A DNA stretch of 34,892 nucleotides from Pseudomonadota bacterium (GTDB lineage Bacteria > Pseudomonadota > Gammaproteobacteria > Xanthomonadales > Ahniellaceae), in the NCBI GenBank assembly GCA_022705045.1, contig JAKJFE010000017.1:1-34892 (forward strand), in the 5' to 3' direction. Under the pieces are notes generated by a model. It did no database searches and was not told where the DNA came from. It saw only the letters and a list, made by a program, of their open reading frames with translations. A program made the translations under genes and the position numbers. The number at the start of each line of letters is the position of its first letter. Positions within the stretch are counted from its first letter, which is position 1. Below are positions 1-6,309 of this stretch, one piece after another.

Positions 1-208
1 TCAGCTGGTTCAAGCGCCGCACGTTCGCCGCGTCGAGCCCGATCACGCTGCCATCGTCGCCCGCGCCCAGAAGCAGCATCCCGCCGCCGCTGTTGGCGAA
101 CGCAGCCAATTCGGCCGCGATGCTGTCGGCGCTGGTCTCATCGCGCTTGAACTGGTTGCGACTGTCTTCGCCGCGCGCGAGGATCTGCAGGAGATCGGTT
201 TCGTTCAT
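1..208 (-). CDS. AlbA_2 (Schlafen-type) DNA-binding domain protein, N-terminal part
   Basis: Reading on the minus strand from an ATG at 208 gives 69 codons open to the window edge, so the gene is cut at its 3' end. The product has the pattern EDSRNQFKRDET at residues 14-25, then AAELAAFANSGGGMLLLGAGDDGSVIGL (in two pieces: AAELAAFANSGGGMLL and LGAGDDGSVIGL). This is typical of the AlbA_2 domain found at the N-terminus of RecG-like and Schlafen-like ATP-binding proteins. Such proteins are usually 350-550 residues and often sit beside restriction systems; their biochemical role is poorly known. The start lies 10 bases after the stop of the truncated rhuM fragment, so the two are probably co-transcribed with the upstream restriction-modification gene. 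The C-terminal half, which would tell the subfamily, is outside the window. The domain call is firm; the function is unknown. Confidence 0.8.
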   Translation of the reverse strand, partial: MNETDLLQILARGEDSRNQFKRDETSADSIAAELAAFANSGGGMLLLGAGDDGSVIGLDAANVRRLNQL

Positions 209-218
209 GGTCCAGGTC

Positions 219-551
219 TCATCGCCATCGCGTCGAGCCCACGGCGATGATGGCCGGCAGCTTGTAGTGAAGCGTGTCGTAACTCTTGCCGTCGACGGCA
301 GTTATTCGAAAATTTCGAATAACTGAATCTTCCTGCAACTCGCTGTCGCCAAAAACTTTTTTCAGGTGGTAGTTGATGGTGTGGGTCTCCACGTCGTACA
401 GCACGCCCATCATTTTCTGGCTCAGCCAGATGCTTTCATCGGCATACACGGCTTCCACGCCGCCGTGGCCGCTGGCGGCGACGAAGGTGAGATATTCGGC
501 CGCCGAGGAGCGGATGAGGGAGACTTCGTTGTTTGTCTTCTTCCGGCTCAT
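219..551 (-). pseudogene. RhuM-family protein, truncated after its N-terminal domain
   Basis: This 110-residue product matches the N-terminal domain of the RhuM family (named from a Salmonella pathogenicity-island gene). Key pieces are ESIWLSQKMMGVLYDVETHTI, which reads as a helix-turn-helix, then LKKVFGDSELQEDSV, TAVDGKSYDTLHYKL and AIIAVG. In full-length relatives AIIAVG is followed by a Gly-Tyr-x-Val stretch and about 200 more residues. Here the frame reads GSTRWR and stops, and the next gene starts 10 bases later. I therefore read it as a remnant left by a deletion. A short functional version cannot be excluded, because a GGAAAGG ribosome site lies about 10 bases before the ATG and the reading frame is clean. 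RhuM genes often occur inside restriction-modification loci; their role is not established. It follows the MmeI-like gene by 40 bases on the same strand. Confidence 0.75.
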
Positions 552-591
552 GTCTGTACTGCCTTTCCGGTAGGTGGACCGAATCGCCCGC

Positions 592-3387
592 TCAGCTCTT
601 TTTGATCCGCGTCTTCTTCGGTTTGTCCGCAGGGAGCAGGCTGGTCAGTGCCTGGTAGCGCTCGAACAGGAAGGCGACGCGTTCTGCGTCGGTGCCGAGC
701 CTGGGCTTCTTGCGGCCGGCGCGTTGTTCGCCTTCGATGTAGGCGGCGTCGACGGCGCGGTCGAGGTGCTGGTGCGCCTTGACGAGGGCGGGCGGCATGG
801 TGAGCGGGTCGTAGAGATCGGCGAGCGTGGCGTCGGGAAACTGCGCACGCGCATCGAGCACTTCCTGCGCGGCGTCTTCGATGGCCATGCGTGCCTTGTC
901 GCTGGGCGCGTCGGGCCAGGGGAAGTTGTTGTAAACCATGGAGGCCGAATACTGGAATCGACTTTCCAGTCGCCCCGCAATCGTCGCAAGCCATGCCATG
1001 TGCATTGCAGCTTGCAGCAATCCAAAGATGTAACGATTGGCTTCCGCGATCAGGTAGTTCTTGTTGCTCGAAACGACCGAAGCGGGCATCCATCCGATCG
1101 GAACATAGCGACGCCGTTCTGACGACACCTCAGGGACGAGGATGTAATCGGTGTCCGGTTGGGAATTGAAGAAGAATCGCGAGGGCGTTTCGGCGGCCGC
1201 TCTCGTGGGTGCGGCAGTGCTTGATGACCGGAATCGCCGAACGTTCTCGATGCGATCAATTACTGGTTTGATTTGGCGAAGCTCTGCTGGTTGCGCGTCA
1301 GCTAGCCAAAGGCACCATCGGTCGCCACCGTTGATGAACTCTTCTGATCCAATGAATGGTCGAATCCAGTGCGACGTCTGCGGAAACTCCGCAATCAACT
1401 TGTCGCGTTCGTCCTCAGAGAGGATCAGGTTTCCGTCGTCGGTCGGCTTGCTTCCGCATCTCATGATCGGTCTGCCATCGATCGGAGTGCTGCGTTTTGA
1501 AACGACTACTGTAGGGCCTTCGGCCAAGTAGGCATTGATTGAAATTGTCGATACCTCATGCGGATCGCCCGATGGATCGTTGTAGTCAAACAGTCGGCAA
1601 CTGCGGACTGGCTTTTGCGTGAGACCAACGATGATGCAATGCACCGCCGCTTGGCCTCGGGCTTCGTTTCTCCAGCGGAAGGTGCGATGTGCGAAATGAA
1701 TCTTCCAACCCAGTCTTCCCAAGAGGTAAGGCCACAGCAGCGGAACTTGTTCTCCTTGGGCGAGGGAGTTGGTGGCGACAAAAGCGAATTCGACTTCCGT
1801 GTCGTTGGCGTAGCTTGCGGCCTTGACGAACCAATTCGCGACAAAGTCCAGGTCTGATCCGGATTTGATCTCCTGCATGACTAACAGTTGATCCTCGCGC
1901 TGCTCGCGACTTTGGTAGTGCTTCCCGCCAAATGGCGGGTTGCCGAGGATGTAGCTGAGTTTTTCGGGCGGCACCACGGAGTGCCAGTCGAGGCGCAGGG
2001 CGTTGCCGTGCACGATGGTCGGCGACTTCACCAGCGGCAGGCGCGCGAAATAGTTGCCGAACTGTTCGCTCACCAGCATGTTCATCTGGTGATCCATCAG
2101 CCACAACGCCACCTGCGCGATCTGCGCCGGAAACTCCTCGATCTCGATGCCATAGAACTGGTCCACGTCCACCTGCACCGCCTCCGCCACCCACAGCGAC
2201 TGTGACGACAGGTTGGCCGGAAACAGGCGCCGCAACACTTCCAGTTCGATCAGGCGCAACTCGCGATAGGCGATCACGAGGAAATTGCCGCAGCCGCAGG
2301 CCGGATCGAGGAAGCGCAGGTTGGCGAGTTTCTGGTGGAACGATTTCAGCTTGCCCTCGTGCGTGCCGACGCGTTCCAGCTCCGCCTTCAGATCATCCAG
2401 AAACAGCGGCCCGATCAGCTTCAGGATGTTCTTTTCCGACGTGTAATGCGCGCCCAGATTGCGCCGCGCCTTCGCGTCCATCACCGACTGGAACATCGAA
2501 CCGAAGATCGCCGGACTGATGCGACTCCAGTCCAGCGTCGACGCATCCAGCAACAGACCGCGCATGGTCGCGTCGAATGACGCCAACGGCAGCGGCTCCT
2601 CGAACAGCCGCCCGTTCACGTAGGGGAATTCGGCGAGCTGAGCGTCCAGCGTCGTCTGTCGCTTCGGCGGCGGCGTGTTCAGCACCTGGAACAACTGCGC
2701 CAGTTGCGGACCGAGGTCGGTGCCATCGATGTTCGTGCGCTGCGCGACGAATTCGTGGAAGGCGTGGCGCGGAAAGATGCCGGTGTCGTCGCCGAACAGG
2801 CAGAACAGCAGGCGCACCAGCAGCACTTCCAGCGCATGGCCGTCGTAACCGGCGGCCTTCAGCGCATCGTGCAGCTTGCCCATGCGTTCGGCGGCCTGCA
2901 CGTTGACCGGGTCTTCCTCCTTGAACGCACGCGGCTGATAGCCGGCGATGAAACCGAAGCGCCGCACTTGCTTGTGCAGGTCGGCGAGCGCGAACTCGAC
3001 GGGTTCCTCACCCGATTCGAGGTCGTACAGCCGGAAGCGCGCGAAGTCCGACACCAGCAGGTATTTCGGCAGTTCGGCGTCGCTCAGGCCGTGGAAGTAA
3101 TCGCGCGCTTGTGCATGGGCTCGATCAAGGTTCTTGCCGCGCGACTTGTGCTCGATCAGCAGCACGCCCTTCCAGAGCAGGTCGATGTAGCCGTCGCGGC
3201 CGTCGAGCTTCTTGACCTTGCGTTCAAAGGTCGCGACACGCTTGCGGCTGACGCCGAACACGTCGAAGAACGCGTCCCAGAAGGTCTTGGCCTCGGCGTG
3301 CTCGTTGCTGTCGGCCGCGAATTCGCGCGAGAAGCGCAGGGCACGGTCCTTGATTTCGTTCCATGACAAGGGCACGGCGTCGTCCAT
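592..3387 (-). CDS. Type IIL (MmeI-family) restriction-modification enzyme, single chain
   Basis: This 931-residue protein should both methylate and cut DNA, using S-adenosylmethionine. MmeI itself has 919 residues. The N-terminus has the MmeI-type nuclease signature Asp69-x9-Glu79-x-Lys81 (IDLLWKGVLLIEHKS). A helical spacer with the GAHYTS motif follows at 312-317. The methyltransferase core carries motif I DPACGCGNF at 361-369 and motif IV NPPF at 483-486, which points to adenine-N6 methylation. The region from about 620 to 830 should be the target-recognition domain, and the C-terminus is a short helical tail. All catalytic residues I can check are intact. The start at 3387 fits the family N-terminus (PLSWNEIKDRALRFSRE), although no clear ribosome site precedes it. 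A GATACT -10-like box at 3408-3413 lies just outside the ssrA terminator. BREX PglX is the main alternative and is less likely given the length and the nuclease motif. Recognition sequence cannot be read from the protein by eye. Confidence 0.9.
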   Translation of the reverse strand: MDDAVPLSWNEIKDRALRFSREFAADSNEHAEAKTFWDAFFDVFGVSRKRVATFERKVKKLDGRDGYIDLLWKGVLLIEHKSRGKNLDRAHAQARDYFHGLSDAELPKYLLVSDFARFRLYDLESGEEPVEFALADLHKQVRRFGFIAGYQPRAFKEEDPVNVQAAERMGKLHDALKAAGYDGHALEVLLVRLLFCLFGDDTGIFPRHAFHEFVAQRTNIDGTDLGPQLAQLFQVLNTPPPKRQTTLDAQLAEFPYVNGRLFEEPLPLASFDATMRGLLLDASTLDWSRISPAIFGSMFQSVMDAKARRNLGAHYTSEKNILKLIGPLFLDDLKAELERVGTHEGKLKSFHQKLANLRFLDPACGCGNFLVIAYRELRLIELEVLRRLFPANLSSQSLWVAEAVQVDVDQFYGIEIEEFPAQIAQVALWLMDHQMNMLVSEQFGNYFARLPLVKSPTIVHGNALRLDWHSVVPPEKLSYILGNPPFGGKHYQSREQREDQLLVMQEIKSGSDLDFVANWFVKAASYANDTEVEFAFVATNSLAQGEQVPLLWPYLLGRLGWKIHFAHRTFRWRNEARGQAAVHCIIVGLTQKPVRSCRLFDYNDPSGDPHEVSTISINAYLAEGPTVVVSKRSTPIDGRPIMRCGSKPTDDGNLILSEDERDKLIAEFPQTSHWIRPFIGSEEFINGGDRWCLWLADAQPAELRQIKPVIDRIENVRRFRSSSTAAPTRAAAETPSRFFFNSQPDTDYILVPEVSSERRRYVPIGWMPASVVSSNKNYLIAEANRYIFGLLQAAMHMAWLATIAGRLESRFQYSASMVYNNFPWPDAPSDKARMAIEDAAQEVLDARAQFPDATLADLYDPLTMPPALVKAHQHLDRAVDAAYIEGEQRAGRKKPRLGTDAERVAFLFERYQALTSLLPADKPKKTRIKKS

Positions 3388-3421
3388 CCGCGGCGGGGAA
3401 GGGCGACAGTATCCGGCGCCG

Positions 3422-3457
3422 AAAAGAAAAAACCCAGCCGGGTCGCGGCTGGGTTTT
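3422..3457 (-). terminator. Rho-independent terminator of ssrA
   Basis: Minus-strand reading gives a perfect 12-bp stem, AAAACCCAGCCG and CGGCTGGGTTTT, with a 5-base loop, followed by TTTTTTCTTTTC. It begins five bases after the CCA end of the tmRNA. The arms also allow weaker termination from the other strand. Confidence 0.9.
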
Positions 3458-3461
3458 GGAT

Positions 3462-3810
3462 TGGTGGAGATGGCGGGAATTGAACCCGCGTCCGAAAGTG
3501 ATCCATCCCAAGTACTACATGCTTATCCCTTCTTTGGTCTCGTACCCGGCATGCCGAAGGGCGCGCTTATCCGTGTACCAGCCCGTTGGTTTTCGTCGCT
3601 GACACCCAGGCACAGGCAGCGCTTATCCGATGATCATGACTCAACCTTTGCGAGCATCGGCAATCGCGCGGTCGAGGCTTAGGCCTTAAGCGGCCAGAGC
3701 GTAGTTGTCGTCGTTGGCAACTAAGTGTTTGCAGCTGGATTAACGAGGAAAGCTACCCCCTCGGCATGCACCCGGTAACTTCACGACTCCCGTCGAAGCC
3801 GATCATCCCC
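3462..3810 (-). ncRNA. ssrA: tmRNA (transfer-messenger RNA)
   Basis: The 349-base RNA starts with GGGGATG at 3810 and ends with CATCTCCACCA at 3462, so the two ends pair as a seven-base acceptor stem including one G-U pair. The TPsiC-like arm reads GGGTTCAATTCCC. The open frame at 3689-3718 codes the tag ANDDNYALAA, the usual proteobacterial form, and is followed by TAA at 3686-3688. The internal segment GCATGCCGAGGGGGTAGC is the conserved tmRNA 5' region. With SmpB, whose gene lies upstream on the same strand, it frees stalled ribosomes and marks the unfinished protein for degradation. The 3' end faces the accessory block, the usual orientation when an island has inserted at ssrA. Confidence 0.97.
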
Positions 3811-3830
3811 GTTGTGTTACGACGGAACGG

Positions 3831-3859
3831 AGTATGGGTGCCGGGGATGCGGGATTCAA
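3831..3859 (-). promoter_or_regulatory. Sigma-70-type promoter of ssrA
   Basis: On the minus strand TTGAAT (3854-3859) and CATACT (3831-3836) are separated by 17 bases. The mature tmRNA begins 20 bases after the -10 box, which leaves room for a 5' leader of about 13 bases that RNase P would remove. The repeat array starts about 18 bases further upstream of the -35 box. Confidence 0.6.
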
Positions 3860-3876
3860 GGCACGGCGCGCGGATG

Positions 3877-4098
3877 CGGTTCAGGAATCGACTGCGCCCT
3901 TCGACAGGCTCAGGGCGAACGGTGTGGTGAATCGAGTGCGCCCTTCGACAGGCTCAGGGCGAACGGTGTGGGGAAGCGGGTACGCCCTTCGACAGGCTCA
4001 GGGCGAACGGTGTCGGGAATCGCGTGCGCCCTTCGACAGGCTCAGGGCGAACGGTTTCGGGAATCGAGTACGCCCTTCGACAGGCTCAGGGCGAACGG
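3877..4098. repeat. Five tandem copies of a 44-bp palindromic repeat
   Basis: The 28-base core CGCCCTTCGACAGGCTCAGG-GCGAACGG occurs at 3895-3922, 3939-3966, 3983-4010, 4027-4054 and 4071-4098, an exact period of 44. The cores are identical. The 16-base linkers resemble each other (TGTGGTGAATCGAGTG type), and a partial linker precedes copy 1. Each core has arms CGCCCT and AGGGCG that can form a hairpin. From memory, single copies of this core are common between genes in GC-rich Proteobacteria. The array ends three bases before the smpB stop codon and lies just upstream of the ssrA promoter. The 3811-4101 interval contains no gene. Confidence 0.95.
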
Positions 4099-4101
4099 GG
4101 C

Positions 4102-4596
4102 TCAGGCGTCGCGGTTCTTCGCGCGCATCGCGCGCTGCTTCTCGATCTGCCACTCGCGCTCCTTGATGGTGTCGCGCTTGTCGTGTTCCTTCTTGCCAAG
4201 CGCGAGTCCGAGTTCGACCTTGGCGAGGTTGTGCTTCCAGTACAGCGCGGTCGGCACCAGTGTGTAGCCCTTGCGTTCGATCTGGCCGGTCAGGCGATCG
4301 ATCTCCTCGCGGTTCAGCAGCAGCTTGCGCGTGCGCCGTTCCTCTGGCACCACGTGCGTCGAGGCGCTGCCGAGCGGAATGATCTGTGCGCCGAACAGGA
4401 ACATCTCGCCGTGGCGGATGATGGCGTAGGCGTCGGTGATGTTGGCGCGGCCGGCGCGCAGCGACTTCACTTCCCAGCCCTGCAGCGCCAGGCCGGCTTC
4501 GATGCGCTGGTCGAACTTGTATTCGTGCTTCGCACGCTTGTTCAACGCGATCGTGCCGGTGTGGCTGTCGTCCTTGTCTTTCTTCGATTTGCTCAT
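4102..4596 (-). CDS. smpB: SsrA-binding protein
   Basis: SmpB binds the tRNA-like part of tmRNA and brings it to stalled ribosomes. The 164-residue product has the family pattern throughout: [20 protein letters not shown] near residue 19, then [14 protein letters not shown], a central [25 protein letters not shown], and a basic C-terminal tail ([19 protein letters not shown]-like) that inserts into the ribosomal mRNA channel. Length is normal. The gene lies on the same strand as ssrA and about 290 bases upstream of it, the two being separated by the 44-bp repeat array. It diverges from ratA. A basic N-terminus ([10 protein letters not shown]) and the family length support the start at 4596. 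Confidence 0.97.
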   Translation of the reverse strand: MSKSKKDKDDSHTGTIALNKRAKHEYKFDQRIEAGLALQGWEVKSLRAGRANITDAYAIIRHGEMFLFGAQIIPLGSASTHVVPEERRTRKLLLNREEIDRLTGQIERKGYTLVPTALYWKHNLAKVELGLALGKKEHDKRDTIKEREWQIEKQRAMRAKNRDA

Positions 4597-4664
4597 GGCG
4601 CAAGTGTAGCGGTGGCGGCGCGCCGGTTAGAATGCGCGTCTTGTCTGGATGGAATGGAAGGGCC

Positions 4665-5111
4665 GTGAGCCGGATAGATCGCAGCAGCCTGATCGCGCGG
4701 CCGGCCGCCGTGGTGTTCGATCTCGTCAACGAAGTGGCGGCATATCCCGGTGCATTCAACTGGTGCCGCAGCGCCACCGTGCTCGAACGCGACGACTACG
4801 CGATGCTGGCGCGCCTTGACCTCACCTATGCGGGCTTCCAGTCCTCGTTCACGACCCGCAATCGCTTCCTGCGTCCGGAACGCATCGACCTCGAACTCGT
4901 CGAAGGCCCGTTCAGCGCCTTGCGTGGCGCCTGGACGTTCACGCCCCTTGGCGATCACGGCTGTCGCGTCAACCTGCATCTCGATTTTGAAATGGCGGGC
5001 CGGTTCGTCGGTTCTGCACTCGCGATCGGTTTCCAGGGCTTGGCCGACCGCATGGTCGACGACTTCGCGCGTGCCGCGCGCGCCATGGTGGAACCCGGCG
5101 ATGCGCGTTGA
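4665..5111 (+). CDS. ratA: RatA/Coq10-family START-domain protein
   Basis: The 148-residue product belongs to the polyketide-cyclase/START family that includes E. coli RatA and mitochondrial Coq10. Recognisable segments are ARPAAVVFDLVNEVAAYPGAF, then WC, FTTRNRF, and GPFSALRGAWTF, with a long amphipathic C-terminal helix. Coq10 proteins bind ubiquinone; E. coli RatA has been reported to block 70S ribosome association, and which role applies here is not visible. I chose GTG at 4665 because GGAAGGG precedes it and because a -10-like TAGAAT at 4628-4633 overlaps the in-frame ATG at 4632. The ATG would add 11 residues that do not look like the family. The stop overlaps the rnfH start by 11 bases. 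Confidence 0.88.
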   Translation: MSRIDRSSLIARPAAVVFDLVNEVAAYPGAFNWCRSATVLERDDYAMLARLDLTYAGFQSSFTTRNRFLRPERIDLELVEGPFSALRGAWTFTPLGDHGCRVNLHLDFEMAGRFVGSALAIGFQGLADRMVDDFARAARAMVEPGDAR

Positions 5112-5397
5112 AGTCGTCTTCGCGCTGCCCGACACGCAGCAGTGCATCGTGCTGGATCTGCCCGAGGGCGCAACCGTGGCCGATGCGATTGCGGCAGCGG
5201 GAATCGATGCTGCGGCATTCGATGATGAACACGTCGGGATCTGGAATCGCCGCGTCACGCGGGCGACGGTGTTGCGCGAAGCGGATCGCGTCGAACTCTA
5301 CCGCCCGATCACGGCCGACCCGAAGCAGGCGCGGCGCACGCGCGCCGAACGCAACCCGGTCGGCGTGCAGGCGAAGCGGCGGATCAACCGTTCTTGA
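5101..5397 (+). CDS. rnfH: RnfH-family ubiquitin-like protein
   Basis: This small 98-residue protein has the beta-grasp pattern of RnfH (MRVEVVFALPDTQQ, LDLPEGATVADAI, GIWNRRVTRATVLREADRVELYRP). It ends in the basic tail DPKQARRTRAERN that is characteristic of the family. RnfH is a conserved partner of ratA; its biochemical function is not settled. The ATG at 5101 lies inside the 3' end of ratA, so the two are probably translationally coupled. The 3' end overlaps the 3' end of the convergent bamE gene by 14 bases, leaving no space for a separate terminator between them. Confidence 0.92.
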   Translation: MRVEVVFALPDTQQCIVLDLPEGATVADAIAAAGIDAAAFDDEHVGIWNRRVTRATVLREADRVELYRPITADPKQARRTRAERNPVGVQAKRRINRS

Positions 5398-5770
5398 TCT
5401 TGCGGTTGTCTTCCGGAATGTTGCGCTGCAGTTCCTGGCTTTCTTCCAGCAGTTCGTCGCCGGACTTCGGCAGCCAGTCGCCTTCGATCTTGCTCAGCGT
5501 GCCGCTCTCGAAATGCAGCGTCAGCGTCTTGATCTCGGGATCCTTGCGACGGTGACTGTTGCTGGTGACGTATTCCCAGCGATCCTGATTGAACGGCGAG
5601 GCCACCTGCGGCGTGCCCATGACCAGTTCGACCTGACGCATCGTCATACCCGGCTTCAGTTGATCGACCATCTTCTGGTCGACCAGATTGCCCTGGCGCA
5701 TGTCCATCTTGTAGATCAGGGCGCAACCATTGAGCAGGACCAGGGCAAGCAGCAGGACAGTACGCAGCAT
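5384..5770 (-). CDS. bamE: Outer membrane assembly lipoprotein BamE (OmlA/SmpA)
   Basis: BamE is a lipoprotein of the BAM complex that inserts beta-barrel proteins into the outer membrane. The 128-residue precursor has a signal peptide with lipobox LLNGC, Cys16 being the lipidated residue. It continues with YKMDMRQGNLVDQKMV, then LKPGMTMRQVELVMGTP and the FNQDRWEYV strand, which together form the BamE fold. I took ATG at 5770 because an upstream in-frame ATG (5842) would bury the signal peptide. Divergence from fur with close promoters is a known omlA-fur arrangement in Xanthomonas. The C-terminus overlaps rnfH. Confidence 0.95.
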   Translation of the reverse strand: MLRTVLLLALVLLNGCALIYKMDMRQGNLVDQKMVDQLKPGMTMRQVELVMGTPQVASPFNQDRWEYVTSNSHRRKDPEIKTLTLHFESGTLSKIEGDWLPKSGDELLEESQELQRNIPEDNRKIKNG

Positions 5771-5799
5771 CGTCGATTCACCGGGAAAACGAAGCGGCG

Positions 5800-5826
5800 A
5801 TGATACACTGCCGGCCTGAATCGCAA
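5800..5826 (-). promoter_or_regulatory. Probable bamE promoter, overlapping the fur promoter region
   Basis: On the minus strand an extended -10 box TG-TATCAT lies at 5800-5805 (TG just upstream), with TTGCGA at 5821-5826 as a possible -35 at a short 15-base spacing. A plus-strand TACACT at 5804-5809 could be the -10 of fur, so the two promoters would overlap. The assignments are by eye. Confidence 0.45.
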
Positions 5827-5847
5827 CCGTTCCGGAGCCCACCCCGC

Positions 5848-6255
5848 ATGGAAACGCAGGATCTGCGCAAAGCCGGCCTGAAAGTCACGCTGCCGCGCGT
5901 GCGCATCCTCGAGATCCTCGAGGAGAAGCAGGGCACGCACATGACGGCGGAAGACGTCTACAAGGAATTGCTCAAGCACAACGACGACATCGGCCTGGCC
6001 ACGGTCTATCGCGTGCTCACCCAGTTCGAAGCCGCCGGCATTGTGTCCAAGCACAATTTCGAGGGCGGCCAGGCCGTCTTCGAACTGGATCGCGGCGAGC
6101 ACCACGACCACATGGTCTGCATCGAGACCGGCAAGGTCATCGAATTCGTCGATCCCGAGATCGAGAAGCGCCAGCACGAAATCGCGGCGCGCCACGGTTA
6201 TGAACTCGAAGAGCACAGCCTCGTGCTCTACGTCCGCCCGAAGCGGAAGAAATAA
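5848..6255 (+). CDS. fur: Ferric uptake regulator
   Basis: Fur is the iron-responsive repressor. The 135-residue protein has the winged helix with GLATVYRVLTQFEAAGIV at about 49-66 and the metal-binding loop GEHHDHMVC at 83-91, with His85, His86, Asp87 and His88. Where E. coli Fur has a Cys-x2-Cys zinc pair, this protein keeps Cys91 but has Thr94 in the second place, so a structural zinc bound by that pair is not expected. I recall similar losses in Pseudomonas. The start at 5848 follows GGAG by 10 bases and gives the usual N-terminus METQDLRKAGLKVTLPR. It is divergent from bamE. No convincing 19-bp Fur box was found by eye upstream. Confidence 0.96.
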   Translation: METQDLRKAGLKVTLPRVRILEILEEKQGTHMTAEDVYKELLKHNDDIGLATVYRVLTQFEAAGIVSKHNFEGGQAVFELDRGEHHDHMVCIETGKVIEFVDPEIEKRQHEIAARHGYELEEHSLVLYVRPKRKK

Positions 6256-6309
6256 GCCAAGGATGCGGTTGCGCTTCGGGCGACACCGCCGAACCCACTG
6301 GGGAATGAG

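Noticed and set aside
134-225. 11-base direct repeat GGTCTCATCGC as an attachment site
   Set aside because: Too short and lying inside two coding regions; more likely chance or a trace of a local deletion.
592-3387. BREX methyltransferase PglX
   Set aside because: The protein is shorter than PglX, carries the MmeI nuclease motif and has no BREX neighbours in view.
3462-3530. tRNA-like end with CCA and a TPsiC arm
   Set aside because: It is the 3' part of tmRNA; no anticodon arm is present.
3877-4098. Possible CRISPR array (28-base repeats with 16-base spacers)
   Set aside because: The spacers are too short and resemble each other, there are no cas genes, and the unit is a straight 44-bp tandem repeat.
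3812-4267. Open reading frames running through the 44-bp repeats with repeated FDRLRANG
   Set aside because: They only translate the repeat units and overlap ssrA upstream sequence and smpB; no coding signal.
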